Assembly (NCBI RefSeq): GCF_002127265.1
Contig: NZ_NFUU01000001.1
Coordinates: 1,240,001 to 1,304,000 of the forward strand
Source: Hydrogenophaga sp. IBVHS1
GTDB taxonomy: Bacteria; Pseudomonadota; Gammaproteobacteria; Burkholderiales; Burkholderiaceae_C
DNA length: 64,000 bases
Direction: 5' to 3'
Below, piece after piece: positions 57,251 to 64,000 of the stretch (position 1 is the first letter of the stretch; each line of letters begins with the position of its first letter). The notes below the pieces were generated by a model. The model made no database searches. It was not told the DNA's origin and was given only the letters and a program-made list of their open reading frames with translations. The translations under genes were made by a program, and so were the position numbers.

Positions 57251-58126
57251 TTAGCCCGCGGCACGGCGAATCACGGAGGCCATGTGTTTGACGATGGGAG
57301 AGCGGTTCGCGCCCTTCTTCCACAGCAGCCCGGGCGTGCGGATCGGTGTCGGGTCTTCGATGGGCACCACGCGCAAATCAGCCGCCGGCATGACCGCCGT
57401 CTCGGCAATGATGCCGGCCAGATCGGTCTGGCGAATGAGTTCGATCATGGGTGCGATGGAGTTCAGCTCGGCGATGACCAGTGGCTGCGCGCCAGCCGCT
57501 TCGAAGCAATCGTCCAGCAGCTTGCGGGTGGAGAACTGCGACGGCAGCAGCACCATGCGGCAGTGGTGGAGCTCCACCATGCGCACGCGCCTGCGCCTCG
57601 CCAGCGGGTGCGATGCGGCCACCACCAGCTTCAGCTCCTCGTTGTAGAGCGGCTCGAACCACAGCTCGGTGCGGTCGTCGGGCCGGTACGACACGCCCAG
57701 GTCCAGGTGGCCGCTGACCAGTCGCCGGGCGATCAGTTCGGCGGAGAGTTCTTCCACGCTCACCTTGATGCCGGGGTGGTGGCCCAGGAACGCCGACACG
57801 CACAGCGGCACCAGCCGCGTGTTGAAACTGTGCGTGGCGCCAATGCGCAGTTCCCCCGCCAGGGTTTCAGGTGCGTGCTTGAGCGATTGCAGACCCCGGT
57901 CGATCTGCTGCAGCGCCGGCATGAGGTGGCTGCGCAGCATCTCGCCGGCTTCAGTCAGGGCCACACGCTTGTGGCCCCGGTCGAACAGCACCAGCCCAAG
58001 CTCTTCTTCCAGTTGCCGTATCTGGTGCGAAAGCGTCGACTGCGTGACGTGCAGGCGCTCGGCAGCGCGGGTGAAGTTCTGAGTTTCGGCCACGGCATCG
58101 AAGTAGCGCAGGTGCCTGAGTTCCAT
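57251..58126 (-). CDS. LysR-family regulator of catabolic module 2
   Basis: A 291-residue LysR regulator. HTH: LRYFDAVAETQNFTRAAERLHVTQSTLSHQIRQLEEELGLVLFDRG. The effector domain resembles the CynR-like branch (THSFNTRLVPLCVSAFLGHHPGIKVSVEELSAELI). It is divergent from the second dioxygenase, whose promoter region contains the ATCGAT dyad at 58148-58162. It is not closely similar to the module 1 regulator, so the two modules probably answer to different signals. Confidence 0.93.
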   Translation of the reverse strand: MELRHLRYFDAVAETQNFTRAAERLHVTQSTLSHQIRQLEEELGLVLFDRGHKRVALTEAGEMLRSHLMPALQQIDRGLQSLKHAPETLAGELRIGATHSFNTRLVPLCVSAFLGHHPGIKVSVEELSAELIARRLVSGHLDLGVSYRPDDRTELWFEPLYNEELKLVVAASHPLARRRRVRMVELHHCRMVLLPSQFSTRKLLDDCFEAAGAQPLVIAELNSIAPMIELIRQTDLAGIIAETAVMPAADLRVVPIEDPTPIRTPGLLWKKGANRSPIVKHMASVIRRAAG

Positions 58127-58147
58127 CGCAAGCTCCAGGTTTCATGT

Positions 58148-58162
58148 ATCGATGTCATCGAT
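58148..58162. promoter_or_regulatory. ATCGAT-GTC-ATCGAT dyad, LysR site candidate
   Basis: A perfect 6-bp palindromic pair with a 3-base spacer, 22 bases upstream of the LysR start and 74 bases before the dioxygenase start. LysR proteins bind interrupted dyads in such gaps; assignment is by position. Confidence 0.45.
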
Positions 58163-58235
58163 GGTAGCGGTCGAAAATCATCACTTCCATCGTCATAAAC
58201 CCACCCCTAGACTCACGCCATAAAGGAGACAAGAC

Positions 58236-59132
58236 ATGGCCCAACTCGAAGCCGGCGACATCACGCAGGCTGTGATCGATCGCCTCGCCGACTGCACCGA
58301 TCCCCGATTCAAGCAGGTCATGAGCGCCCTGGTGCGCCACGCCCATGCCTTCGTGCGCGAAGTTGAACTGAGCGAGGCGGAATGGATATCGGCCATCGGT
58401 TTCCTGACCGAAACCGGCAAGACCTGTGACGACAAACGCCAGGAATTCATCCTGCTCTCGGACACGCTGGGCATCTCGATGCTGGTGGTGGCCATCAACC
58501 AGCTCAAGGCCGCGCGCGCCTTCCAGGCCGCCGGTGGCGGCACGAGCACACCCACCGAGGCCACCGTGCAGGGCCCGTTTTACTGGGAAGGTTCGCCCGA
58601 ACTGGAGCTGGGCAGCGACATCGGCGAGCAGATGCCGGGCGAGCCGGCTTACTACCACGGCACCGTGACCGACACCCAGGGCAACCCCATTGCCGGCTGC
58701 TGCCTCGATGTGTGGTCGGGCGACGGCGACGGCGTGTACGACATGCAGATGGGCGATGACACCGGCATGCGCCTTCGTGCGCGCTTCCGCACCGATGCGA
58801 AGGGCCGCTACCGTTTCTGGTCGATCAAGCCTTCGTTCTACCCGGTGCCCGATGACGGCCCGGTGGGCGACATGCTGCGCCGCATGGGCCGGCACCCCAA
58901 CAGGCCCGGGCACATTCACATGAAGGTGTACGCACCCGGCCACCAGACGGTCACCACGCACCTCTTCGTGGCCGACAGCCCCTACCTCGATTCGGACGCC
59001 GTGTTCGGCGTGCGCGACAGCCTCATCGTGCCGTTCGACCAGCATCCGCCGGGGACCGCGCCCGACGGGCGCAGCATGAACGTGCCGTACCACAGCGCCA
59101 CTTACGACTTCCGCCTGGTGCCTGCCGCCTGA
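58236..59132 (+). CDS. Intradiol ring-cleavage dioxygenase, hydroxyquinol 1,2-dioxygenase type, copy 2
   Basis: A 298-residue paralogue of the module 1 dioxygenase. The N-terminal domain is nearly the same (QAVIDRLADCTDPRFKQVMSALVRHAHAF). The Fe(III) ligands are Tyr168 (GVYDMQ), Tyr202 (FYPVPDDGPVG), His226 and His228 (RPGHIHM). It keeps the hydroxyquinol-type PDDGPVGDML stretch. Having two copies under different regulators suggests two substituted hydroxyquinols or two induction conditions. The ATG at 58236 has an AAGGAGA ribosome-binding site. Confidence 0.92.
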   Translation: MAQLEAGDITQAVIDRLADCTDPRFKQVMSALVRHAHAFVREVELSEAEWISAIGFLTETGKTCDDKRQEFILLSDTLGISMLVVAINQLKAARAFQAAGGGTSTPTEATVQGPFYWEGSPELELGSDIGEQMPGEPAYYHGTVTDTQGNPIAGCCLDVWSGDGDGVYDMQMGDDTGMRLRARFRTDAKGRYRFWSIKPSFYPVPDDGPVGDMLRRMGRHPNRPGHIHMKVYAPGHQTVTTHLFVADSPYLDSDAVFGVRDSLIVPFDQHPPGTAPDGRSMNVPYHSATYDFRLVPAA

Positions 59133-59177
59133 GCGCGCTGTCATTCATCCCCACCTTCACCGCAACGGAGACCTCTT

Positions 59178-59993
59178 TTGAAAATCGGCAAGGCCACAGT
59201 GCCCGAGTCCGCCATTTGTGCCTCGAACCCCGACACCATCGTGGTGCGTGGCGAAGACCTGTGCCAGGATTTGATCGGCCAGGTGAATTTCGCAGACTAT
59301 TTCTACCTGCTGCTCACCGGCCGCAAGCCCGATTCACCGGCCAGCGCGGTGCTCAACGCCACGCTGGTCGCCATTGCCGAACACGGGCTGGTGCCCAGCG
59401 TGCAGGCTGCCCGCATGACGCTGGCGGCCGCGCCCGACGCGCTCCAGGGTGCGGTGGCCGCGGGCATTCTGGGTTGTGGCTCGGTGATCCTGGGCGCGTC
59501 CGAAACCGCAGGCCGCCTGTTCGACGAGATCGACCAGGCCGCGCCCGCGCACGGTGGAGATTTGAATGCCGCGGCTCGCGCCGTGGTGGGCGAGTGGCGT
59601 GCGCGCAAGCAGGCCGTACCCGGCTACGGCCACCCGTTGCACAAGGCACGCGATCCGCGTGTGGACGCCCTGTTTCGCGTGTCGAAAATGGCGGGAGGTG
59701 GACAACGTTTTGTGCAGATCGCCGAAGCGGTGGAAGCCGTGCTGCCCGAGGTGATTGGCAAGGACCTCAAGCTCAATGTGTCCGCGGCCATACCGGCGGT
59801 GCTGCTGGGCGTGGGCTTCCCGCTCAATGCGCTCAAGGGCGTGCCCATGCTGGCGCGCTGCGCTGGCCTGATTGCCCACATGAGCGAGGAGCTGGAGACG
59901 CCGATCGGCTTTGCGCTGTCTTACCAGGCCACGCGTGAGCTGCGCTACACCGGCTCCGTGCCCGAGGGCTTCGTGCCCGACCAGAAGCTTTGA
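59178..59993 (+). CDS. Citryl-CoA lyase / citrate synthase-like protein
   Basis: A 271-residue protein of the citrate synthase superfamily, shorter than true citrate synthase (about 430). It has PGYGHPLHKARDPRVDALF with the active-site histidine, GCGSVILGASETAG and IPAVLLGVGFPLNALKGVPMLARCAGLIAH. Such short forms are annotated citryl-CoA lyase and cleave or form a C-C bond in acyl-CoA substrates. The start is TTG at 59178 with a CGGAGA ribosome-binding site. The CoA-transferase gene follows after 10 bases, so the pair may activate and cleave a hydroxy-acid intermediate. Confidence 0.85.
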   Translation: MKIGKATVPESAICASNPDTIVVRGEDLCQDLIGQVNFADYFYLLLTGRKPDSPASAVLNATLVAIAEHGLVPSVQAARMTLAAAPDALQGAVAAGILGCGSVILGASETAGRLFDEIDQAAPAHGGDLNAAARAVVGEWRARKQAVPGYGHPLHKARDPRVDALFRVSKMAGGGQRFVQIAEAVEAVLPEVIGKDLKLNVSAAIPAVLLGVGFPLNALKGVPMLARCAGLIAHMSEELETPIGFALSYQATRELRYTGSVPEGFVPDQKL

Positions 59994-60003
59994 AGGCAAC
60001 AAA

Positions 60004-61176
60004 ATGACCCAGGTACTCAAAGGCCTTCGCGTGGTGGAACACGGCACCTTCATCACCGGGCCGGCGGCCTCGATGATGCTGGCCGACATGGGCGCCGAAG
60101 TGGTTAAGGTGGAGCTGCCCGGCACGGGCGACCCCTTCCGTGCCTTCAAGGGTGGGCTCTACAGCCCGCACTACCAGACCTACAACCGCAACAAGCACAG
60201 CGTGGCACTGGACACGCGCAAGCCGGAAGACCGCGAGACCTTCGATCGACTCATCGAAGGGGCGGATGTCTACATCCAGAACTTCCGCCCCGGCTTCGCC
60301 GAACAGATCCATGCCGGAGAAGCGCGCTTGCGTGCGCTCAACGAGCGCCTGATTTACTGCGCCATCAGTGGCTTCGGCCAGGACGGACCGGCGGCAGGTC
60401 GGCCAAGCTACGACACCGTGGCCCAGGCCGCCAGTGGCTACCTGCGCCTGCTGGTGAACCCGGCCAACCCGCGCGTGGTGGGGCCGGCCATTGCCGACGC
60501 CATGACCGGCTACTACGCCGCCTTCGGCATTCTGGGCGCGTTGTTCGAGCGGCAGCAGAGCGGGCAGGGCCGCAAGGTGGAGGTCTCGATGTTCGAGGCC
60601 ATGGCGCATTTCAACCTCGACGCCTTCACGCACCTGTTCTCGGTGGGTGAAGTCATGGGTCCCTACAGCCGGCCCAGCGTGTCGCAGTCTTACGTGCTCG
60701 AATGCGCGTGCGGCGGCTGGATTGCGCTGCACATGTCTTCGCCCGAAAAATTCTGGCAGGGCCTGGCCAACGCCATGGAGCGGCCCGACATCTTTGAGGA
60801 CGAGCGCTTCGCCAGCCGGCCCGGCCGCATTGCCAACCAGGATGCGCTGATTGATCTGCTGGGCGGTATCTTCAAGGAGCGCACGCGCGACGACTGGTGC
60901 GCCCGCCTGGTGGCGCAGGACGTGCCGCATGCCCCCATGTACCGCACCGACGAAGTGCCCGAAGACGCGCAGGCCAAGCACCTGCAACTGTTCGTGGACA
61001 CCCACCACCCGGTGATGGGCGCTTCGCGCACCGTGCGCTCACCGCTCAGTTTCGATGGCCAGCGCAGCCTGGACGTGAGCCCACCACCCACCCTGGGCGA
61101 GCACAACGCGCTGTACGCGCGCGGCTGGCCCGACACCGCTACCCAAGACCTGAGCAAAAAGAAGGAGACCGTATGA
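60004..61176 (+). CDS. CaiB/BaiF family CoA-transferase
   Basis: A 390-residue family III CoA-transferase: LKGLRVVEHGTFITGPAASMMLADMGAEVVKVELPGTGDPFR, the AALDT-like YNRNKHSVALDTRKPEDRE, and the catalytic aspartate expected in RPSYDTVAQAASGYL. It moves CoA between acyl groups through an aspartyl-CoA anhydride. With the citryl-CoA-lyase-like protein upstream, it probably makes that enzyme's CoA substrate. The ATG at 60004 is preceded by GAAGGCAAC. The stop overlaps the Bug gene start as ATGA. Confidence 0.9.
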   Translation: MTQVLKGLRVVEHGTFITGPAASMMLADMGAEVVKVELPGTGDPFRAFKGGLYSPHYQTYNRNKHSVALDTRKPEDRETFDRLIEGADVYIQNFRPGFAEQIHAGEARLRALNERLIYCAISGFGQDGPAAGRPSYDTVAQAASGYLRLLVNPANPRVVGPAIADAMTGYYAAFGILGALFERQQSGQGRKVEVSMFEAMAHFNLDAFTHLFSVGEVMGPYSRPSVSQSYVLECACGGWIALHMSSPEKFWQGLANAMERPDIFEDERFASRPGRIANQDALIDLLGGIFKERTRDDWCARLVAQDVPHAPMYRTDEVPEDAQAKHLQLFVDTHHPVMGASRTVRSPLSFDGQRSLDVSPPPTLGEHNALYARGWPDTATQDLSKKKETV

Positions 61177-62168
61177 CCCGTTTTCAACGCCAGCCCAGCC
61201 GACGCGAAGCCCTGATCGGCCTCGGCGCCACGGCCGCAGGCCTGACGCTGCCACTGAGTGCCTTTGCGCAGGCCTACCCGGACAAACCGGTGCGCATGAT
61301 CGTGCCGTTTGGGCCCGGCACCACCACCGACATCATTTCGCGCGTGGTGGGCGATGGCATGTCGCGCGAGCTCGGCCAGCCCCTGGTGGTGGAAAACCGC
61401 GCCGGTGCGGGTGGCTCGGTGGGTTCGCAGCAGGTGGCGCGGGGCGCGGCCGATGGCTACCAGATCGTCATGGGCACGGTGGGCACGCACGCCATCAACG
61501 CCACGCTGTTCCGCAGCCTGCCATACGACCCGCTGAAAGACTTTGCGCCGATTGCGCTGGTGGGCTACACGCCCACGCTGCTGGTGGTTTCAGCCCAGGG
61601 CCCGCTCAAGACCCTCGCCGATCTGAAGGCGCGCGCTGCGCAGGGGCAGGGCGTGAGTTTTGCATCCGCCGGCAACGGCACCTCGGGCCACCTCGCGGGC
61701 GAGTTGCTGAAAGCGCGCCTGGGTGGCCAGATGCTGCACGTGCCGTACAAGGAAGGCGGCATGGCCATGAACGATGTGATGGGTGGCCGCGCCGACTTCA
61801 TGTTCTACCACCCGGCCGCCGTGCTGCCGCACATTCAGGGTGGTCGCCTGCGTGCGCTCGGTGCCTCCAGCGTGCAGCGCAGCGCCGCTGCGAAAGACGT
61901 GCCCACCATCGCCGAGCAGATCAACGCGGACTTTGACCTCGTGGCCTGGTTCATGTTGTACGCGCCAGCGGCCACGCCGGCCCCGGTGCTGGCCCGCCTG
62001 CGCCAGGCCGCCGCCACCGCGCTGGCCAGCCCCGAGGTGGCGCCCAAGCTCGCTGCGCAAGGCGTGGAGCAGCGCCCGCTGGGACCCGATGCCATGGCCG
62101 AGTTCGGCCGTGCAGAGGTCACCAAATGGGCCGCGCTGGTGCGCCAGTCCGGCGCGCAGGTCGATTGA
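61173..62168 (+). CDS. Bug-family tripartite tricarboxylate transporter binding protein
   Basis: A 331-residue periplasmic protein. A twin-arginine-like start (RREALIGLGATAAGLTLPLSAFAQ) precedes YPDKPVRMIVPFGPGTTTDIISRVVGDGMSRELGQPLVVENRAGAGGSVGSQQVARGAADGY, the Bug (BctC/TctC) fingerprint. Burkholderiales carry many orphan Bug proteins for carboxylates and aromatic acids; no TctAB permease is adjacent. It is translationally coupled to the CoA-transferase gene. Confidence 0.93.
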   Translation: MTRFQRQPSRREALIGLGATAAGLTLPLSAFAQAYPDKPVRMIVPFGPGTTTDIISRVVGDGMSRELGQPLVVENRAGAGGSVGSQQVARGAADGYQIVMGTVGTHAINATLFRSLPYDPLKDFAPIALVGYTPTLLVVSAQGPLKTLADLKARAAQGQGVSFASAGNGTSGHLAGELLKARLGGQMLHVPYKEGGMAMNDVMGGRADFMFYHPAAVLPHIQGGRLRALGASSVQRSAAAKDVPTIAEQINADFDLVAWFMLYAPAATPAPVLARLRQAAATALASPEVAPKLAAQGVEQRPLGPDAMAEFGRAEVTKWAALVRQSGAQVD

Positions 62169-62218
62169 GTTTTTTCGCGTTCGCATACCCATACCCAGAC
62201 CCACAACAGGAGACAAGC

Positions 62219-63304
62219 ATGAAACGTTCGACCTTCGTCCGCCTGGCTGCTTCGGCAGCCGTTGCGATGAGCCTGCCCATGGCCGCCTCGGCCCAGCAGG
62301 TGATCAACCTCACCGTGGCTTCCAGCCACCCCACCACCATTCCGTGGGTCGGCTTCATTCCGCAGGTGTTCATGCCCGAGGTGGACAAGCGCCTGGCCGC
62401 GGGTGGCAAGTACAAGATCCAGTGGAAAGAAGCCTTCGGTGGCCAGCTCTACAAGGCCAATGCCACGCTGACTTCGGTGGAGCAGGGCATCACCGACCTT
62501 GGCTGGGTGTTCAGCTACCTGGAGCCGGCCAAGATGCCGATCAGCCAGCTCAGCGTGCACACGCCCTTCGTCACCAGCGACACGCGCATCGTGCTTGGCG
62601 CCATGAACGAACTGATCGAGAAGAACCCGGCCTTCAAGAACGAGTGGGACAAGTACAACCTGGTCTTCCTCGGCGCCACCGGTTCCGACACCTACGACAT
62701 CTTCACCAAGTTCCCGGTGAAGTCGATCGAGGACTTGCGCGGCAAGAAGATTTCGGCCCCCGGCATCCTGGGCCAGTGGCTGCGCGGCGTGGGCGCCACA
62801 CCGGTCGACGGCGCGCTCACCACCTTCTACACCGACATCCAGACCGGCGTGTCCGACGGCGTGGTCTCGCTGGCCACCGGCATCCTGCCGACCAAGATCT
62901 ACGAAGTGGCGCCCTATATCACCAAGGTGAACATGGGCGTGGTGTTCTCGGGTGGCCTGGCCATCAACAAGGACACCTGGAACAAGCTGCCGCCCGAGGT
63001 GCAGGTGGCCATGCGCGAAGCCGGCGCCGAGTATTCGCGCCGCCACGGTGAAGACCTGGTGCAGCGCCACGAGAGCGCCATCGCCCGCATGGTCGAAGTG
63101 GGCAAGACGCAGAACCCACCCGTGACCGTGACGCCGATGTCTGAAGCCGATCGCCGCAAGTGGATCGATCAGCTTCCCGCGCTCTCGCAGGAATGGGTGA
63201 AGAACAACGAAGCGCGCGGCACGCAGGCCAAGGCGCTGCTGTCGCAGTACATCGCCGCTGTCAAGGCACGCGGCGCGAAGCCCGAGCGCGACTGGGAGCG
63301 TTGA
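62219..63304 (+). CDS. TRAP transporter substrate-binding protein DctP, copy 2
   Basis: A 361-residue binding protein closely similar to the one at 52995 (ASSHPTTIPWVGF, WKEAFGGQLYKANATL, GKKISAPGILGQWLRGVGATPVDGALTTFYTDIQTGVSDG). Its signal peptide ends MAASAQQVINLT. No DctQ or DctM follows, so it may share the module 1 permease with a different ligand preference, or be an orphan. An AGGAGA ribosome-binding site precedes the ATG. Its 3' end overlaps the convergent HipA-like frame by 44 bases. Confidence 0.92.
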   Translation: MKRSTFVRLAASAAVAMSLPMAASAQQVINLTVASSHPTTIPWVGFIPQVFMPEVDKRLAAGGKYKIQWKEAFGGQLYKANATLTSVEQGITDLGWVFSYLEPAKMPISQLSVHTPFVTSDTRIVLGAMNELIEKNPAFKNEWDKYNLVFLGATGSDTYDIFTKFPVKSIEDLRGKKISAPGILGQWLRGVGATPVDGALTTFYTDIQTGVSDGVVSLATGILPTKIYEVAPYITKVNMGVVFSGGLAINKDTWNKLPPEVQVAMREAGAEYSRRHGEDLVQRHESAIARMVEVGKTQNPPVTVTPMSEADRRKWIDQLPALSQEWVKNNEARGTQAKALLSQYIAAVKARGAKPERDWER

Positions 63305-64000
63305 TTCTGTTGGGCGGTGGCGAGAAGCCTGTGAAGGCTTCACCCGCTGCCCAATCGCCTGCCGCATAGACGCGCTCATCGCGCAGACCTTGCACGCCTT
63401 CGGCCCAGGCCACGAGCATGCGTTTGCCGATTGCTTCAAAGCCGGGATGTTGCGCCATTGCCTGGCGCACCAACGGTCCCACATCAGCCACTGCATCGCT
63501 GATGGCTTGCACCATCTGTTGCTGCTCCCTGGGTTGAATGCCCAGGATGGCTGCAATGAATTTTTGCAGGCTCTTGCCCGGCGTCCATGTTTTCCTGCCC
63601 ATGAATTCGATGGCGGGCGGGTTGTGTTCAAAGCCCGCGTACACGCTGGTCGTCAGCATGTCGTACGCCGGTGTCAGATGCACATCGGCACGGCTGGTAT
63701 AGAGCAGTGCCAGATTCTTGGCATGGCAGTCGGCATTGCGCAGGGCGTAGGTGAGCAGCAAGATGGCGGCGAGCTGGCGGCAGGTCTCCAGCCGCTGCGG
63801 GCCCGGCACGTGGTCTCGCACGGCTTTGGCGATGCGCTCCCAGGTGGTGTCGTACTTCGCGGCGGGCCGCAAGCCCAGCAGGCTGCAGAAGTCTTCCATG
63901 CCCCAGTGGGGCTGGCCCTGTTCGTCCACATCGAAGCGATGCACCACCAGCGCCTGGCCGTCGTCGGACACTTCGGTCCGTGCAGCAGGCATGACGCGGC
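63261..64000 (-). CDS. HipA-family kinase, C-terminal part (cut by window edge)
   Basis: The last 246 codons or so of a HipA-like serine/threonine kinase; the N-terminal part lies beyond 64,000 (the frame stays open to the edge). Seen are MEDFCSLLGLRPAAKYDTTWERIAKAV, the catalytic-loop-like LRNADCHAKNLALLY and the DFG-like LTPAYDMLTTSVY. HipA toxins phosphorylate glutamyl-tRNA synthetase and are neutralised by HipB. Whether a hipB is adjacent cannot be seen. The final 15 or so residues, over the dctP end, look non-family-like, so the true stop region may be eroded. Confidence 0.82.
   Translation of the reverse strand, partial: RVMPAARTEVSDDGQALVVHRFDVDEQGQPHWGMEDFCSLLGLRPAAKYDTTWERIAKAVRDHVPGPQRLETCRQLAAILLLTYALRNADCHAKNLALLYTSRADVHLTPAYDMLTTSVYAGFEHNPPAIEFMGRKTWTPGKSLQKFIAAILGIQPREQQQMVQAISDAVADVGPLVRQAMAQHPGFEAIGKRMLVAWAEGVQGLRDERVYAAGDWAAGEAFTGFSPPPNRINAPSRARASRRVP

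Overview
The window is a high-G+C chromosomal segment of a betaproteobacterium. The best fit is the family Comamonadaceae, possibly Hydrogenophaga or a relative. This is inferred from gene families, not from a marker-gene match: a phasin of polyhydroxyalkanoate granules, a Bug-type periplasmic binding protein (very common in Burkholderiales), EF-P with Arg32 plus its rhamnosyltransferase EarP, the hupB-tRNA-ppiD arrangement, and several aromatic-degradation genes.

Positions 1-28.6 kb are mostly housekeeping and stress functions: the 3' end of a PPK2 kinase, an iron-binding protein, a patatin-like lipoprotein, a phasin, and a tightly coupled set of HDAC-like deacylase, thioesterase, nitroreductase, FKBP isomerase and ion antiporter. 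A 2-hydroxyacid dehydrogenase, RmuC and an MFS carrier follow. Next is a complete tripartite RND efflux operon with a divergent TetR repressor and an AcrR-like operator. Then come LOG and AEC-carrier genes, efp/earP, uvrC, pgsA, an EamA permease, a tartrate/D-malate dehydrogenase, hupB, tRNA-Val, ppiD and tRNA-His.

Positions 28,642-35,547 are a compact integrative element of about 6.9 kb in the 3' end of tRNA-His. A perfect 50-bp direct repeat bounds it. It carries a tyrosine integrase translationally linked to an HTH protein, an AlpA/excisionase-like protein, an unknown protein, a primase-polymerase/helicase replication protein, a TGCAC/GTGCA-rich putative origin, and two low-G+C cargo genes. 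I see no capsid, packaging or conjugation genes, so it resembles a phage-satellite-like or mini-integrative element. Its internal repeats (arm sites, operators, iterons) are the most novel material here.

Positions 35.6-41.2 kb hold a halogenase-like flavoprotein, a methyltransferase, a small membrane protein, a soluble-dehydrogenase-like beta-propeller protein, a DUF1330 protein and a sulfate-binding protein.

Positions 41.3-63.3 kb form a catabolic region. A two-subunit 3-oxoacid CoA-transferase, two 3-hydroxyisobutyrate-dehydrogenase-like reductases around a TRZ/ATZ-type amidohydrolase, and a maleylacetate reductase come first, followed by a Ku/LigD end-joining pair. Two similar modules follow, each with a divergent LysR regulator, a hydroxyquinol-type intradiol dioxygenase and a paralogous TRAP binding protein. 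Module 1 adds TRAP permeases, a YciI-like (TftG-like) protein, a Dabb protein and a RutE-like nitroreductase. Module 2 adds a citryl-CoA-lyase-like protein, a CaiB/BaiF CoA-transferase and a Bug protein. Together they suggest uptake of an organic acid and its breakdown via hydroxyquinol, maleylacetate and 3-oxoadipate to 3-oxoadipyl-CoA; the primary substrate is unknown. The window ends in a HipA-like kinase cut by the right edge.
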